Part shown: positions 54,510-64,000 of the stretch, piece after piece
How the letters are laid out: each line of letters opens with the position of its first letter
How positions within the stretch are numbered: position 1 is the first letter of the stretch
DNA from: Streptomyces marispadix
GTDB taxonomy: Bacteria > Actinomycetota > Actinomycetes > Streptomycetales > Streptomycetaceae
DNA length: 64,000 bases
Direction: 5' to 3'
NCBI RefSeq assembly: GCF_022524345.1
Contig: NZ_JAKWJU010000002.1
Location: 6,613,321-6,677,320, forward strand
Translations under genes and position numbers: made by a program
Notes under the pieces: generated by a model
Database searches by the model: none
What the model was told of the DNA's origin: nothing
What the model saw: the letters and a program-made list of their open reading frames with translations, nothing else

Positions 54510-56323
54510 TCAGTGCCGGTAGAGGCGGTAGTAGTCGAATTTCGCCGTGGCTCCGTCGCCGCCGAGGGATACGAGTCCGTAGCGCAGCCGGTGTTTTCCG
54601 GGGATGGTCCATGTGCCGCCGGCGGTCCACTGTGTTCCGTCGCGGCTGGTGAGGGCCTGCACGTGGTGTTCCCCGTGAGAGGTGGTGTGCCGCAGCCGCA
54701 GCCATGTGGTCCGTGCGGGAGGGCCGACCGAGGCCGAGCCGTAGGCGATGTCTCCGGCATACGGCTGCTCCTTGCCGTATTCGGTCTGCCGGGTGTTCCA
54801 GATGGCGGTGTGCGCGAGGCGCAGGTACCGGTCGTCGTAGGCGTAGGCGACCAGTCCGGCCTGCTGGTAGTTGCGTACGGTCTCCACGCCGAGGTCGATG
54901 CTGAGTTTCGTCTCGACGGTGAAGTCGCCCCGCGGCGCCTGACGCAGCATGACGGACGCGGTGTTGGTCTTCTTGTGCAGCTCCGCGTCCTGGGTCCGCC
55001 ACACGTACTGCCCGTCCCTCACGCTTCCCGCCGGGTGACGTACCCACTGCCATCCGGGGCGGGGCCGTTCACCGTCGAACTCGTCGCTGCGGGCGGGGTC
55101 GAGGGATCCGGGATCGCCGGGCGGTAGCTGTCCCCGCCGGCAGGGACGGCCGGCCGCTTCTGCGCTTTCGTGCGGGGAGAGGTCACCGGTGCGGGCTGCC
55201 GCCCGGCCGAGGCGCCCTTCCCGCCTCGCACCACCGGCCATCCGTTCTTCCAGTCGAGCCGGTCGATGAGCATGGGGCGCCGGTTGATGCCGTAGGGCTT
55301 GTCGAGGTACGGGTTCGAGCGGTCGATGGCGTGGTAGAGCATCCAGTCCTGCCCGGCGAGGTCGGTGACGACCGCGTTGTGGCCGGTTCCCACCCACCGG
55401 TTGCCGTTGGGGGTCAGCGTGATGGAGCCTCCGGTGCGCGACGCGGTCAGCGGTACGCCGTCGCGGTCGGTGAAGGGGCCGCGGACGGAGCGGGAGCGGC
55501 CTGCGAACACCGAGTAACCCGTGGTCGGCCCGGCGCAGCAGTCGCCGGAGGAGGCGAAGAGGTACCACCAGCCGCCGCGGCGGATCACATACGCGCCTTC
55601 GAAGCGGTTGTCGGTGGCGACCAGGGTGGGGCGGCCCGCCCGCCGGGTGCCGTCGGGGGAGAGCGCGGTGACTTCGATGCCGCCGTTGTAGGAGCCGTAG
55701 TAGAGGTAGCGGCGGCCGTCGGTGTCGGTGACGTGGGCGGGGTCGAAGGTCCATTTGAAGCCGTTGTCGCCGCGGCGGGGCGGCACGACCGGTTCGCCGT
55801 GGGTCTTCCACGGTCCGGCGGGGCTGGAGGCGGTGGCGACGCCGATGGCGCTGTCGTCCTTCTCGTCGGTGGCGTCGGTCTGCGTGACCACGAAGTACAG
55901 CCAGTAGCGGCCGTCGTGGTAGGTGATGTCGGGGGCCCAGTAGGCGGCGTCTTCCGCGGCCCAGCCGGGCGCGTTGTCCTTGCCGAGCGCGTCGGTGACG
56001 TACTTCCACTCCACCAGGTCGCGGGAGCGGGCGACGGGAAGCGAGTGGGGTTTCCCGCCGCTGCGCAGGGGGTCGGTGGTGCCGAACGCGTACCAGTAGC
56101 CGTCTTTTCCGCGGACGACGGCGGGGTCGGCGAAGGTGTCGGCGAAGCCGCGGGAGACGGGGTTGACGTAGGTCTTCCCCGAAGCCGGGCTCTCAGAAGC
56201 CGGGTTCCGGGAGTCGGCGGAGGCGAACGTGCCGTAGGCCCCGGGCGCGGCGGCGAGGACGGCGAGCAGGGCCGATCCTGCGACGGCGGTGCGGATCCGG
56301 GATCCGGCGGTGGTTGCGGTCAC
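54510..56323 (-). pseudogene. GH43 family arabinanase-like secreted enzyme, one frameshift
   Basis: Start GTG 56323 (SD GGAGGGG) with a Sec signal peptide. The five-bladed propeller has DTFADPAVV (Asp), TFDPAHVTDTDGRRYLYYGS (pKa modulator) and EGAYVIRRGGWWYLF (Glu), as in arabinan endo-1,5-alpha-L-arabinosidases. The frame breaks at about 55085-55140 by a missing base, and the second frame provides a C-terminal DUF1080-like domain (DEFDG, VWRTQDAEL..., LRYGLVSLGG). An operator for LacI lies upstream. Confidence 0.82.
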
Positions 56324-56378
56324 GTACGTGTCCCCTCCCTGGGCGCTGACGGCGGCAGAGCATGTGTACTGCGCCCGC

Positions 56379-56390
56379 TACAACGTTGTA
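56379..56390. promoter_or_regulatory. LacI-type operator
   Basis: TACAACGTTGTA is a perfect 12-bp palindrome with the central CG typical for LacI-family sites; it lies 56 bp upstream of the arabinanase start. Confidence 0.7.
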
Positions 56391-56621
56391 AAGGAGGGGG
56401 GTGCTGTTCGTTGCCCTGTTGACAAACGCCGCCCGGGGCGAGGTCGCCGACCGGACGCCGGAGGAGCCGGGAGTGCTGGGGGTGCTGGGGATGTCGGGGG
56501 TGCCGGAGGTTCTGGGTGCGGGGCAGCCGCCCGCCCCCGGGGCGCCCGGGGTAGGGGCGGCGGGGGCGGGCGGCTGCCGGGTGCGGCGTGCGCCGGTGGG
56601 GTGCGGGTGTGCGGTGGTGGT

Positions 56622-56699
56622 TCAGGTCTGGGGCTTGCGGCCGTGGTTGGCCGCGTTCTTACGGCGTGCCTTCTTCTTACGGCGGCGCTTCGACGACAT
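56622..56699 (-). CDS. ribosomal protein bL37 (25 aa)
   Basis: 25 aa, MSSKRRRKKKARRKNAANHG, then RKPQT. Highly basic; the C-terminal NHG(K/R)(R/K)P motif matches the tiny actinobacterial large-subunit protein bL37 described in mycobacteria. ATG 56699 has AGAGGAG 6 bases upstream. Too short for standard gene callers; the longer open frame to 56816 is not used. Confidence 0.7.
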   Translation of the reverse strand: MSSKRRRKKKARRKNAANHGRKPQT

Positions 56700-58173
56700 G
56701 TCGACTCCTCTGCAAGGGGGTTGGTTTCTTTTCCTGGTGGTTGCCCTGGCCGGCTGCTGCGGGCGTGCGCACGGGGCGCGGCCTGCCCGGGGGCAGCGGC
56801 TCGGCGCATCGCCCATGGTGGCAGTGATCGCGCGGCGGGGCTAACCGCGGTCGCCCGGCGCCGGGGTCTCTGGCGCCGGGGGTCGGCGGCCGGTGAAGGC
56901 GCCGGTGTGGGCGGTGTGTTGACGTCGCGTAGACGGCGCGATCGCGCCCGCGTCACAGGGGGCGAGGCGGCGGTAGCCGGTCGCGGCATGGGCGTCGGCC
57001 GGGAGGTCCTTTCCCGGGGCGGGGCCGTAGGGAGGGCCGGGCCCGGCGGCTGGTTGCGGGCCGGGGGTGGGGAACGGGCTGTCGTGGCGGGGGAGTTGTG
57101 CCGGGTGCGCGGGGGCCGGGGCGGTGGTGGTTCCGGCGGCAGCGCGCGGGCGGGGCTGGCGGCGGATGCCGGTGCTCACTGATCGCTCGCACCGGCCACG
57201 TGCTGTACGGGCGCGAGGCGTTTCGCCGGACCACCCGCGCATTTTGGGCGGGCCCCGGGCCCCGGGCGCTGGGGTGTGGGGTCGTGCGGCGGCGCGGGGG
57301 CGTCGGGAGGTGAGTGAACTGGCGGAGAAGGGGCGGTTGTTGCTGTCTCAGGGGTGCGCCTGTCGGGCGGGCCGAAGTTCTGGCGTGCGGCGTACGGCAC
57401 GCGTGGTGGGCGTAGAGCGTGGCCGCTGGTGATCGGGCGCTTCGCCGGGGTGGGGTGGGGTGTTGGCGGGACGGCGGTGAACCAGGCGGGCCGGTGCCCG
57501 GGGGCGCGTCGTGCGGGTGGTATGTGTGCCGGTCGGTGGGGGGCCGGTCTCGTCCCGGGAGAGCGGGAGAGTGTGGGGTGTGGGGGCTGTGGGGCCGGGC
57601 TTTGTGTTCATCGGGTCCGGGGGCGGGTGGTGGCCGAGTCCCCTTCACATCCCCGGCCCCAGGCACTCCGCTACCCGCCCGGCCGCCCCGCCCGACCGGA
57701 CACCGGCCTGCGCCAAGTGCCCGCCTGGAGCCAGGACTTCGCCGGGCGCACGAAGGGGTGCGCCCGGGTGTTGTCCGCGGGGTTGTGCCGACGACGGAGG
57801 TCTCGTTGGGGGCGGGGGTGCCTGGTCTCGTCCGGTGGGGCAACGCTGCGGTGTCTGCGGGTGTGCGGCGTGCTCGCCGCCCGTAGCGGGCCGTGTGGGA
57901 TCGGACGGCCTGCTGTTCGTCGCCGTACGGGGCGGGTGGGGGCCGGTAGTTCGGGACGGTTGCTGAGGTGCTGCCTCACCGGCCGAGACCGAGACCGAGA
58001 CCGAGACCGCGGTCGAGGTCGAGGCCGGGACCGGCCCCGGGGGCGGGGCGGGATCGGTGTCCCGGGGCGGGGTGCGGGTGTGGGCCGGTGGTGCTGGGGG
58101 GTGGTGTTCTCGCCCCGGCGCCCGGGGCGTTGGCCTGCCCGCTGCCCGCTGCCCGCTGCCTGGTGTGTGGGGG
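56700..58173. other. 1.5-kb GC-rich region without recognised genes
   Basis: The plus strand is G-rich with long antisense-type open frames (for example 56953-57843 on minus, rich in Pro/Arg/Thr) but no SD or conserved motif. Contains GAGACC hexamers at 57984-58030. I see nothing else. Confidence 0.4.
57984..58030. repeat. GAGACC hexamer repeat
   Basis: Four exact GAGACC units (57985-58008), followed by a degenerate inverted version (GGTCGAGGTCGAGG). Related in sequence to the GGTCTC/GGTCCC repeats at 12990-13130. Confidence 0.7.
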
Positions 58174-59563
58174 TCAGGGGGCGGGTTTGATGTTGTGGTT
58201 GAGGCGGAAGGTGTTGTCGGGGTCGTAGTGGGCCTTGATGCGGGCCAGGCGCTGGTAGTTGTGGCGGCCGAGGCCGGCGATGATGCGGTCTTCGCCTTCG
58301 TGGCCGATGAAGTTGAGGTAGACGGCGCCGCTTGCCCAGGGGGAGAGGTCCTCGCGCAGGCCGCGGGCCCATTGTTTGCCGCGGGTGTCGTCGGCGGGGT
58401 CGTTCCACAGTCCGAAGGGGTGGACGATCCAGGGGGCGTGCCGCCAGGGCAGGGGGTAGCGGTCGGCGTCGCGGGCGACCGCGCCGCCCTGGGGGAAGAG
58501 GACGTGCTGGGAGGGGAGGGGACGATCATGTCGTGGGCCCGTGCGCAGAACAGGTCGACGGCGTCGTCGGGGAAGGCGTCGAGGTGTTCCGCGGACCAGT
58601 AGTTGCGGTAGCCGGGCGGGTCGTCGAGCATGCTCTGCAGCTGCGCGTAGGGGAGTTGGGCGATCATCGCTCCGGCGTGGCCGAGCCGCAGCATCGGGGC
58701 CATGACCTCACGGGCCTGCGCCTCCTGCCCGGTGTAGGTGATCAGTACCGCGCACACCAGCTTCCCCACCAGCCCGCGGGGGACGAAGGGCTCCTCCCCG
58801 GCGGTCAGGTAGATCAGCCCGCCCCCGACCTGGTCCGGGGCGCCGGCGATGAACTCCCGGTAGGCGCGCGCCACTTCCCCACCCGACTCCGGCGGCCACA
58901 CCAGCAGCGCGGCCGTCAGCGCGGGCAGCGGATGCAGCCGCAGCGTCAGCACGTCAGCGAGGTGACCGGGCCGAAGTTGCCGCCGCCGCCGTGCAGCGCC
59001 CAGAACAGTTCGCTGTGGGTGTGCGGCGTGGCCCGTACGAGATCACCGCCGGCGGTGACGACCTCGGCCGCCAGCAGGTTGTCGCAGGCCAGGCCGAAGG
59101 CCCGCTCCAGCCACCCCGAACCCCCGCCGAGCACGAACCCGCCGACCCCCGTCGTCGAGACCCGCCCGCCCGTCGTGGCCAGCGCATACGGCTGGGTCGC
59201 ACGGTCGAGATCGGCCATGGTGGCACCGCCGCCCACCCGCACCGCCCGCGCGTCCGGATTCACCGTGACGCCGTTCATCAGCCGCAGATCCACCACCACC
59301 CCGTCGGTCGTGGAATTCCCCGCCACGCTGTGCCCGCCGCCGCGCACCGCGATCTGCAGCCCCTCGGCACGCCCGTAGGCCACGGCCCGGGCCACCTCGG
59401 CCTCGTTACGGGGCAGAGCTATCAGCGCGGGCGAGCGGTCGATCATGGCGTTGAAGACATGCCGCCGCTCCTCATACGAGGGATCACCGGGAGTCAGCAG
59501 AACGCCGGTGAAACCCCTCCGCAGATCGTTGAGTGCGCTCTCATGCACCATCCGGGACGACAT
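58174..59563 (-). pseudogene. FAD-binding (BBE-type) oxidoreductase, two frameshifts
   Basis: Berberine-bridge-like FAD oxidase (PF01565 plus C-terminal BBE domain). N-terminal frame from ATG 59563 (SD GGAAGGGG) includes VRGGGHSVAGNSTTDGVVVD (His FAD site), LGGGSGWLERAFGLACDNL and HGGGGNFGPVTS. It breaks near 58950 at an 8-base duplication of GCTGACGT/GCTGACGC and again near 58510 in a G-run; the last frame ends NYQRLARIKAHYDPDNTFRLNH, the typical BBE C-terminus, at 58174. Restoring 8 and 1 bases gives a full enzyme. Confidence 0.85.
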
Positions 59564-60206
59564 AGTGTCCCCTTCCGCGCAGCTTTTACCTACTTTCGAC
59601 CGTAACGCCCGGAAGAAACGGAGCCGGAGGCGACGGCCGGGACACCGGAGGGTCTGGGAAGGGCTGGAAGGCTGGAGGGGACGCAGAGGTAACGGGCACA
59701 GGGAGAAGCAGCGGGAGCGGGAACGGGGGTGGCGGCGTCGGCCGGGAGGGTGCGCTCCGCGCCGTCGGGCCCGGCCCCCCGGGGGGTGGGGAACGCGCAG
59801 ACAGGAGCGCCCAGTTCGACACCCGGCCGAACCTCCCGGCCGAACCTCTCTGTGTCGCGCTGTCTCCATGTCCCGCCCACAGACGGGAAGTTGAGATGAC
59901 GGCCGGGGGAAGGCGGTGCCAGCTTCGCTACGCCTGCGGCCCAACCCTGCGCGGGGGAGGGCCCGGTTCACGCTTTGGTGCCTCCTTTGGTGCCCCCTGG
60001 GGCGGCGGCGGCGACGGCGACGGCGCTGCCGTTGAAATGCCCGGGGCGAAACGCTGGCCGACGACCGGCGCGTGCGGACGACCGCCGCCCGCGGAGAGCC
60101 GGCACTCCCGCGGCCCGTGTCTCGGCGAGCGGGCGGGGGGTGAACCGGGTTCCGGCGGGAACCCGGATCGGGCCGAGGACCGCCACGAAGTGGGGACGAA
60201 CGCGCG
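59564..60206. other. 643-bp gap, no gene recognised
   Basis: Contains a GGAAGGGG SD at the edge of the oxidase and nothing else I can support. A short tandem TTTGGTGCC pair lies near 59975. Confidence 0.35.
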
Positions 60207-60647
60207 ATGGCACGGCTACTCGTCGAAGACGACGACCTGATCGTCCGGCTGCCCTGGTGGGAGAAGGCCGCAGCGCGGCACGGCGACGTGCGGGTACCGC
60301 TCGCCGCGGTACGGCGCGTGAGGACCGAGCGTGACTGGTGGCGTGCTCTGCGCGGAGTCGCACGCCGCGGCGTGTGGATCTCGGGGGCGCTGTACGCCGG
60401 CACCCGCCGAGACCACGAGGAGGACGACTTCGTCGCCTTCCGGCCCGGCCGTCCCGTGGTGTGCGTCGAGGTGCGGCCCGGTACGCCGTGGAGGCTGCTC
60501 TCCGTCTCCGTGGCGGACCCCGAAGCCACAGCCCGGTGGCTCCGCAGGCGGGCCCCGGACCTCGACCCCCGCGGAGCCGGCAAGAGCGCACAGGCCGGGG
60601 TGTGGGACTGGGTCACCGACCGCCTCACCCTGTGGCCGAGTCCCTAG
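60207..60647 (+). CDS. conserved actinobacterial protein, PH-like domain
   Basis: 146 aa. MARLLVEDDDLIVRLPWWEKAAARHGDVRVPLAAVRRV resembles the beta-sheet start of bacterial PH domains (DUF family common in Streptomyces); DWWRALRGVARRGVWISGAL and VRPGTPWRLLSVSV also conserved by recall. No membrane segments, function unknown. GTGGGGA is upstream at about 11 bases. Confidence 0.6.
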   Translation: MARLLVEDDDLIVRLPWWEKAAARHGDVRVPLAAVRRVRTERDWWRALRGVARRGVWISGALYAGTRRDHEEDDFVAFRPGRPVVCVEVRPGTPWRLLSVSVADPEATARWLRRRAPDLDPRGAGKSAQAGVWDWVTDRLTLWPSP

Positions 60648-61038
60648 AACCCCGCCAGGCACCGACCGCCGAACGACCTGCCGCCGAACGGTGCGGCCCC
60701 GGCGGCCGGCCGACGCGGCCGGGCCCGAACAGCCGCTCAGGAAGCGGATGACGCCGTCGGCGAACCCCAACAGGCATGGAAACACAGCCATCTGAGCCCA
60801 CAGTGACAAACCGGTGCGGCACCGGCCCGCGGAGAAGCCCGGCCCGCATCGCGGCGGGAGCCGTCCGGCCCGGACGGTACTCCGCGTACTCCGCACAGCA
60901 CCGTCCGCGCCGGTGCCTGTACGTGCCGGCTAACTGGGCTGTCAGGTCCGGCCGTTCGGCCCCTTCCGGAAACAAGACGGCAGGCGCCCGCGACCGGCAC
61001 CTGCCGCCTCTTCCCCTTGGTGTCCGTCACCGCTCCTG

Positions 61039-61060
61039 ACATGACGACGTCTCGTCATGT
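61039..61060. promoter_or_regulatory. 9-bp-arm inverted repeat (operator candidate)
   Basis: ACATGACGA (61039-61047), spacer CGTC, TCGTCATGT (61052-61060). It lies 41 bp upstream of a strong promoter, so it may be an operator for the replication-type operon. Confidence 0.6.
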
Positions 61061-61100
61061 TGGTGAAAGCGCCTGTTCCGGCGCATAGTTGGGACACGTC

Positions 61101-61129
61101 TTGATAGGTTTGCTCTCACTGCTTACACA
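61101..61129 (+). promoter_or_regulatory. promoter of the Tap-like operon
   Basis: TTGATA (61101-61106), 17-base spacer, TACACA (61124-61129). Start of transcription expected near 61136, so the 5' UTR is about 30 bases and includes AGGAGGT (61154-61160), a perfect SD for GTG 61169. Confidence 0.75.
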
Positions 61130-61168
61130 TCAAGGTGTGAGGTCGAAACCGTGAGGAGGTGACCCCGC

Positions 61169-63437
61169 GTGCCCACACACGGCGTCGCCACAGGGCCGTA
61201 CGGGACGGAGGCCGCTCGTAAGGCCCTGTTCCAACTGCTCGATGCCGGAAAGCCCGTGGTCATCACGCGGGAGTCCGGCGACACGGTCGTACGGGCCGTC
61301 CTGACACCGCTGAACGCCCTCACCGAACAGCAGCACGCCGTGCTGGAGTCCTGGCCCGCGCACGGACTCACCCAGGCCCGCCAGCAGTTGGGCAGCCTCG
61401 TCACCGCAGCCGCCGCCGGCGCTCCCCAGCGGCTGCGGAAGCGCACCCGCGACGTCGCCGTACTCCTCCCCGCCGACGTCCCCGCCGAGGCGACGGTCCC
61501 GGCGCCCACGCCCCCGTCGCCCGCCGAAACCGCAGCGACCAGGCCCGTCGACGAGGCGCCCGCCCCGCCCGCCGAGGCCGCACCGCCCCAGACCCCGCGG
61601 CCTGCTCGCCGGGCACGGACACTGACCGGACCCGCCGCGGTGCTGGAGAGCATCACCAGCACCGCCCGCGCCGCACTCTCCTACGGACTCGCCGCCCTCG
61701 ACGACGCGACCGGCGGCGGACTCCTCCCGGGCCGCCTCGCCCTCATCGCCGCCGCACCCCGGCGCCGGCGGCAGCCTCCTCGCCGCGAGCGCGGCCCGCG
61801 ACACCGCCGTCGTCCACGGCCGCCCCGTCCTCTACGCCGCCTCCGGCCCCTCCGCCGCGGACGTCGTCGCCCGCATCACCGCCGCACACGCCGGCGCCGA
61901 CTACCAACGACTGCGATCGGGCCTGCTGGACCCCCCGCCACACCTCGCCGCACGACTCGCCGAACCCCGCCAAGCCCCCCTGTACGTCGACGACGGAGAC
62001 GACCTCGACACCGGCGCCATCGAGTCCACCCTCGCCGACGTCGACGGCCTGGCCCTCCTCGTCGTCGACCGCCTCCAAACCGCCGCGGACCCGGCCGTAC
62101 CGCTGTCCGGCGACACCCTCCCCGCCGCGACCCGCGACCTGATGCGCCTCGCCCGCACCCACCACCTGCCGGTACTCGCCGTCGTCGACACCGACGACCC
62201 CACCCTCCTCGACACCCTCCGCGCCGACGTCGTACTCCGCCTGGAGCGCACCGGCGACACGGCCCGACTCGCCGTAGCCGACGACGACATCGGCATGGGC
62301 GACGTGACGCTCTACCCCGACTTCGTACACGCCCGCTTCCTCGACACCCCCGACCCGCACACACCCCCACAACCCCCTCCACCGCCGCCTGCACCCCGCA
62401 CAAAGCAGCCACCACCCCACCCCCCGGCAGAGCACGCCAACCGAGCCACCACAGCTCCCAAGTCCCGCCCCGCCGCGGCGCGTTCAGGATCACTCGACGC
62501 CGACGTCATCGAACAGATCCACGCCACCGTCGCCGACGCCCTGCACGCCGCGGGCGGCGACGCCGACGCCGCGGCCAGAACACTCATCAAGCGGGCCGTG
62601 CCGGACGTCATGGCCTGGTTCGACCACACCCGCAAAGGCTCCCGCTACGAACACAGCTCGTTCCCGCCGGTACTGGACCTGCTGAAGAAGACCGGCCAGA
62701 AATCCGGCGCCGACGCCATCTGGGAAGGCCGCCAGAACTGGAAGAACACCGCCGTACGCGCCGACGCCACCCCACGCGAGACCATCGCACTCGATGCGAA
62801 CGCCGCCTACCTCGCCGCATTCAAGACACACCTGCCCATCGGCCAACTCACCTGGAACGACAGCCAAGTCCACGACCCCAAACGCGCCGGCATCCACCAC
62901 ATCACCCCACCCGCCTGGCCCCACGAGGACCTGCCCTCACCACTCGGAGACCGCCGCAAAACCGGCGACGTCTGGATCACCGAACCCACCCTGCGCCTCC
63001 TCCAGCGCTGCACCCAGGACGGCCTGTGCGACCCGCCCCTCATCCACGAATCATGGACCTCCGGCGCGACGGAGAACGTCCTGGAGAAGCTGCGCCGCAC
63101 CCTCGCCCAAGTACGCCGGGAAGCCATCGAAAACGGAGACGACGTCACGGTGGAATACCTCAAATCCGCGTACTCCAAGTTCATCTCCACCATGGGAGAG
63201 TCCACCTACAACCGCGAGATCCGCCGCCCCGACTGGATGCACATCCTCCGCAGCCAGGCATACGCGAACCTCTGGCTCAAGGCCCGCAAAGCACACCAGG
63301 CCGGACTCGTGGTCGTCGAAGTCACCGGCACCGACGAGCTGCACGTCCACGGCGACTGGCAGCAGGTATTCACAGAAGGACGAGACCTGTCCGACATGAA
63401 ACCCAAGCGCACCTACACGCTGGGAGCCGACCGGTGA
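61169..63437 (+). pseudogene. DnaB-like RecA fold plus Tap/DNA-polymerase-B-like fusion, one frameshift
   Basis: From GTG 61169. N-terminal 90 residues resemble a Phd-like domain (KPVVITRESGDTVVRAVL). Then a RecA/DnaB-like domain with an altered Walker A (APGAGGSLL after correction; Lys replaced by Gly) and Walker B LALLVVDRLQTA. A Pro-rich linker (CDPHTPPQ...-like) leads to a polymerase-B-like domain: motif A ALDANAAYLAAF, motif B region EYLKSAYSKFISTMGE and motif C VTGTDELHVHGD. The break is an extra C in a CCCC run near 61757. The N-terminal and C-terminal parts otherwise read as one gene of about 755 aa. The polymerase-like part resembles the Streptomyces telomere-associated protein Tap. 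Confidence 0.65.
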
Positions 63438-64000
63438 CCGCACGCGAGGAATGGGGCGAATTCTCCAAATACCACGCCCAAGGCATCCCCGGCGCCGAAG
63501 CCCTCGCCGCAGAACTGGACCGGATCATCCGCGACACCGGCATCCGCAGCCCCATCGACACCCGCCGCGGCCTCCACGCCCGCCTCCACTACCTCGACAG
63601 CCCCGCCTACCGCACCGCCCTCAAAAACGCCGGCGTACGCCCCGCCACACTCCGCCGCTGGCAGACCGGCAAAGCAACACCCTCCCGGAAAAGCCGCCAA
63701 CGCATCGAAAAGGCCTACCGCACCCTGCGCAGCCACAACATGCTCCGCTCCGGCGCACTGACAAAACGCCTCAACCGAGCAGGCGCCGGAACCCGCGTAG
63801 AGATCTACCCCGTCAACCAGACCGCGGTACGCCCCCCACACCGCCGCGACGTACAACAGCGCTCCCTCCAGATCCGGGACTGGCACGACATCGTCTCCGC
63901 CTGGGACGCCCGCGACACCGCCAGACTCGACGCCGCCTGGGACGACATCATCACCGACCTGGGCTCGGAGTACGACGCATACGCCTACGTCTCCGGCGTC
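63434..64000 (+). CDS. terminal-protein-like (Tpg-like) HTH protein, 3' end outside window
   Basis: 189 residues visible. GTG 63434 overlaps the stop of the upstream gene (GTGA), so translation is coupled. Contains an HTH-like LKNAGVRPATLRRWQTGKATPS and basic regions, then a C-terminal WDDIITDLGSEYDAYAYVSG. In Streptomyces tap and tpg form an operon and Tpg is covalently attached to linear telomere ends. The layout and size (about 190-200 aa) agree, but sequence identity to the classical Tpg is low by eye, so the assignment is tentative. An alternative is a plasmid transcriptional regulator. Confidence 0.5.
   Translation, partial: MTAREEWGEFSKYHAQGIPGAEALAAELDRIIRDTGIRSPIDTRRGLHARLHYLDSPAYRTALKNAGVRPATLRRWQTGKATPSRKSRQRIEKAYRTLRSHNMLRSGALTKRLNRAGAGTRVEIYPVNQTAVRPPHRRDVQQRSLQIRDWHDIVSAWDARDTARLDAAWDDIITDLGSEYDAYAYVSGV

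Noticed and set aside
56953..57843. Minus-strand 296-aa frame rich in Pro/Arg/Thr
   Set aside because: Low complexity, no SD, no conserved motif; consistent with compositional bias.

Overview
The window is very GC-rich actinobacterial DNA, almost certainly from a Streptomyces or close relative. The evidence is RbpA, a polyprenyl-mannose synthase, a gamma-butyrolactone (AfsA/TetR) signalling locus, many GTG/TTG starts, ATGA-type gene overlaps, and a Tap/Tpg-like (linear-replicon telomere type) gene pair at the right edge. From memory, ppm1 and rbpA are SCO1423 and SCO1421 in S. coelicolor, so the left edge is conserved chromosome core.

Layout. 0-9 kb: core block of ppm1 (partial), fxsA, rbpA (with a sigma-R-type promoter), a UMF1-type MFS transporter, a GDPD phosphodiesterase and yczE, with a divergent MocR regulator; then a membrane ATPase lacking the Walker A lysine, preceded by a 64-aa membrane protein. 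9-16.3 kb: a complete Mrp Na+/H+ antiporter operon (A-B fusion, C, D, E, F, G). 16.5-22 kb: an anti-sigma-like ATPase, a STAS-like protein, a ComB-family phosphatase, an NCS1 permease, an RmlD-like reductase and a HemK-like methyltransferase. 22-26 kb: AfsA, a TetR receptor, a BprA-like reductase and a second TetR behind an ARE-like palindrome. 26-35 kb: DoxX, then a catabolic/transport cluster (broken amidohydrolase, SSS symporter plus DUF3311 partner, SDR, aldehyde dehydrogenase, M20 peptidase) opposite a FadR-type GntR regulator with a palindromic operator between them.

35-48.5 kb: a giant TPR-CHAT protein whose two catalytic residues look substituted, a polar amino-acid ABC transporter, an ArsR/SRPBCC/DinB operon with a well-formed promoter bracketed by two operators, and a VanZ-like gene with a VanRS-like two-component system. 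A TATCG direct repeat with an 11-bp period occurs upstream of vanZ and again next to the response-regulator gene. A MazF domain fused to a membrane domain follows. 48.5-58 kb is accessory: six degenerate ~200-bp tandem repeats, several minisatellites, an ArsC-like and a PTP-like gene, then frameshifted SDR, LacI, GH43 and FAD-oxidase genes, plus a tiny gene for ribosomal protein bL37. The right end holds a frameshifted DnaB-like/Tap-polymerase-like fusion overlapping a terminal-protein-like HTH gene that runs off the window.

At least ten apparent reading-frame breaks occur, concentrated in the accessory right part. Several are single-base changes next to C or G runs. They could be sequencing errors or real decay in a chromosome-arm-like region, and raw reads would decide. 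No rRNA, tRNA or CRISPR array was seen.
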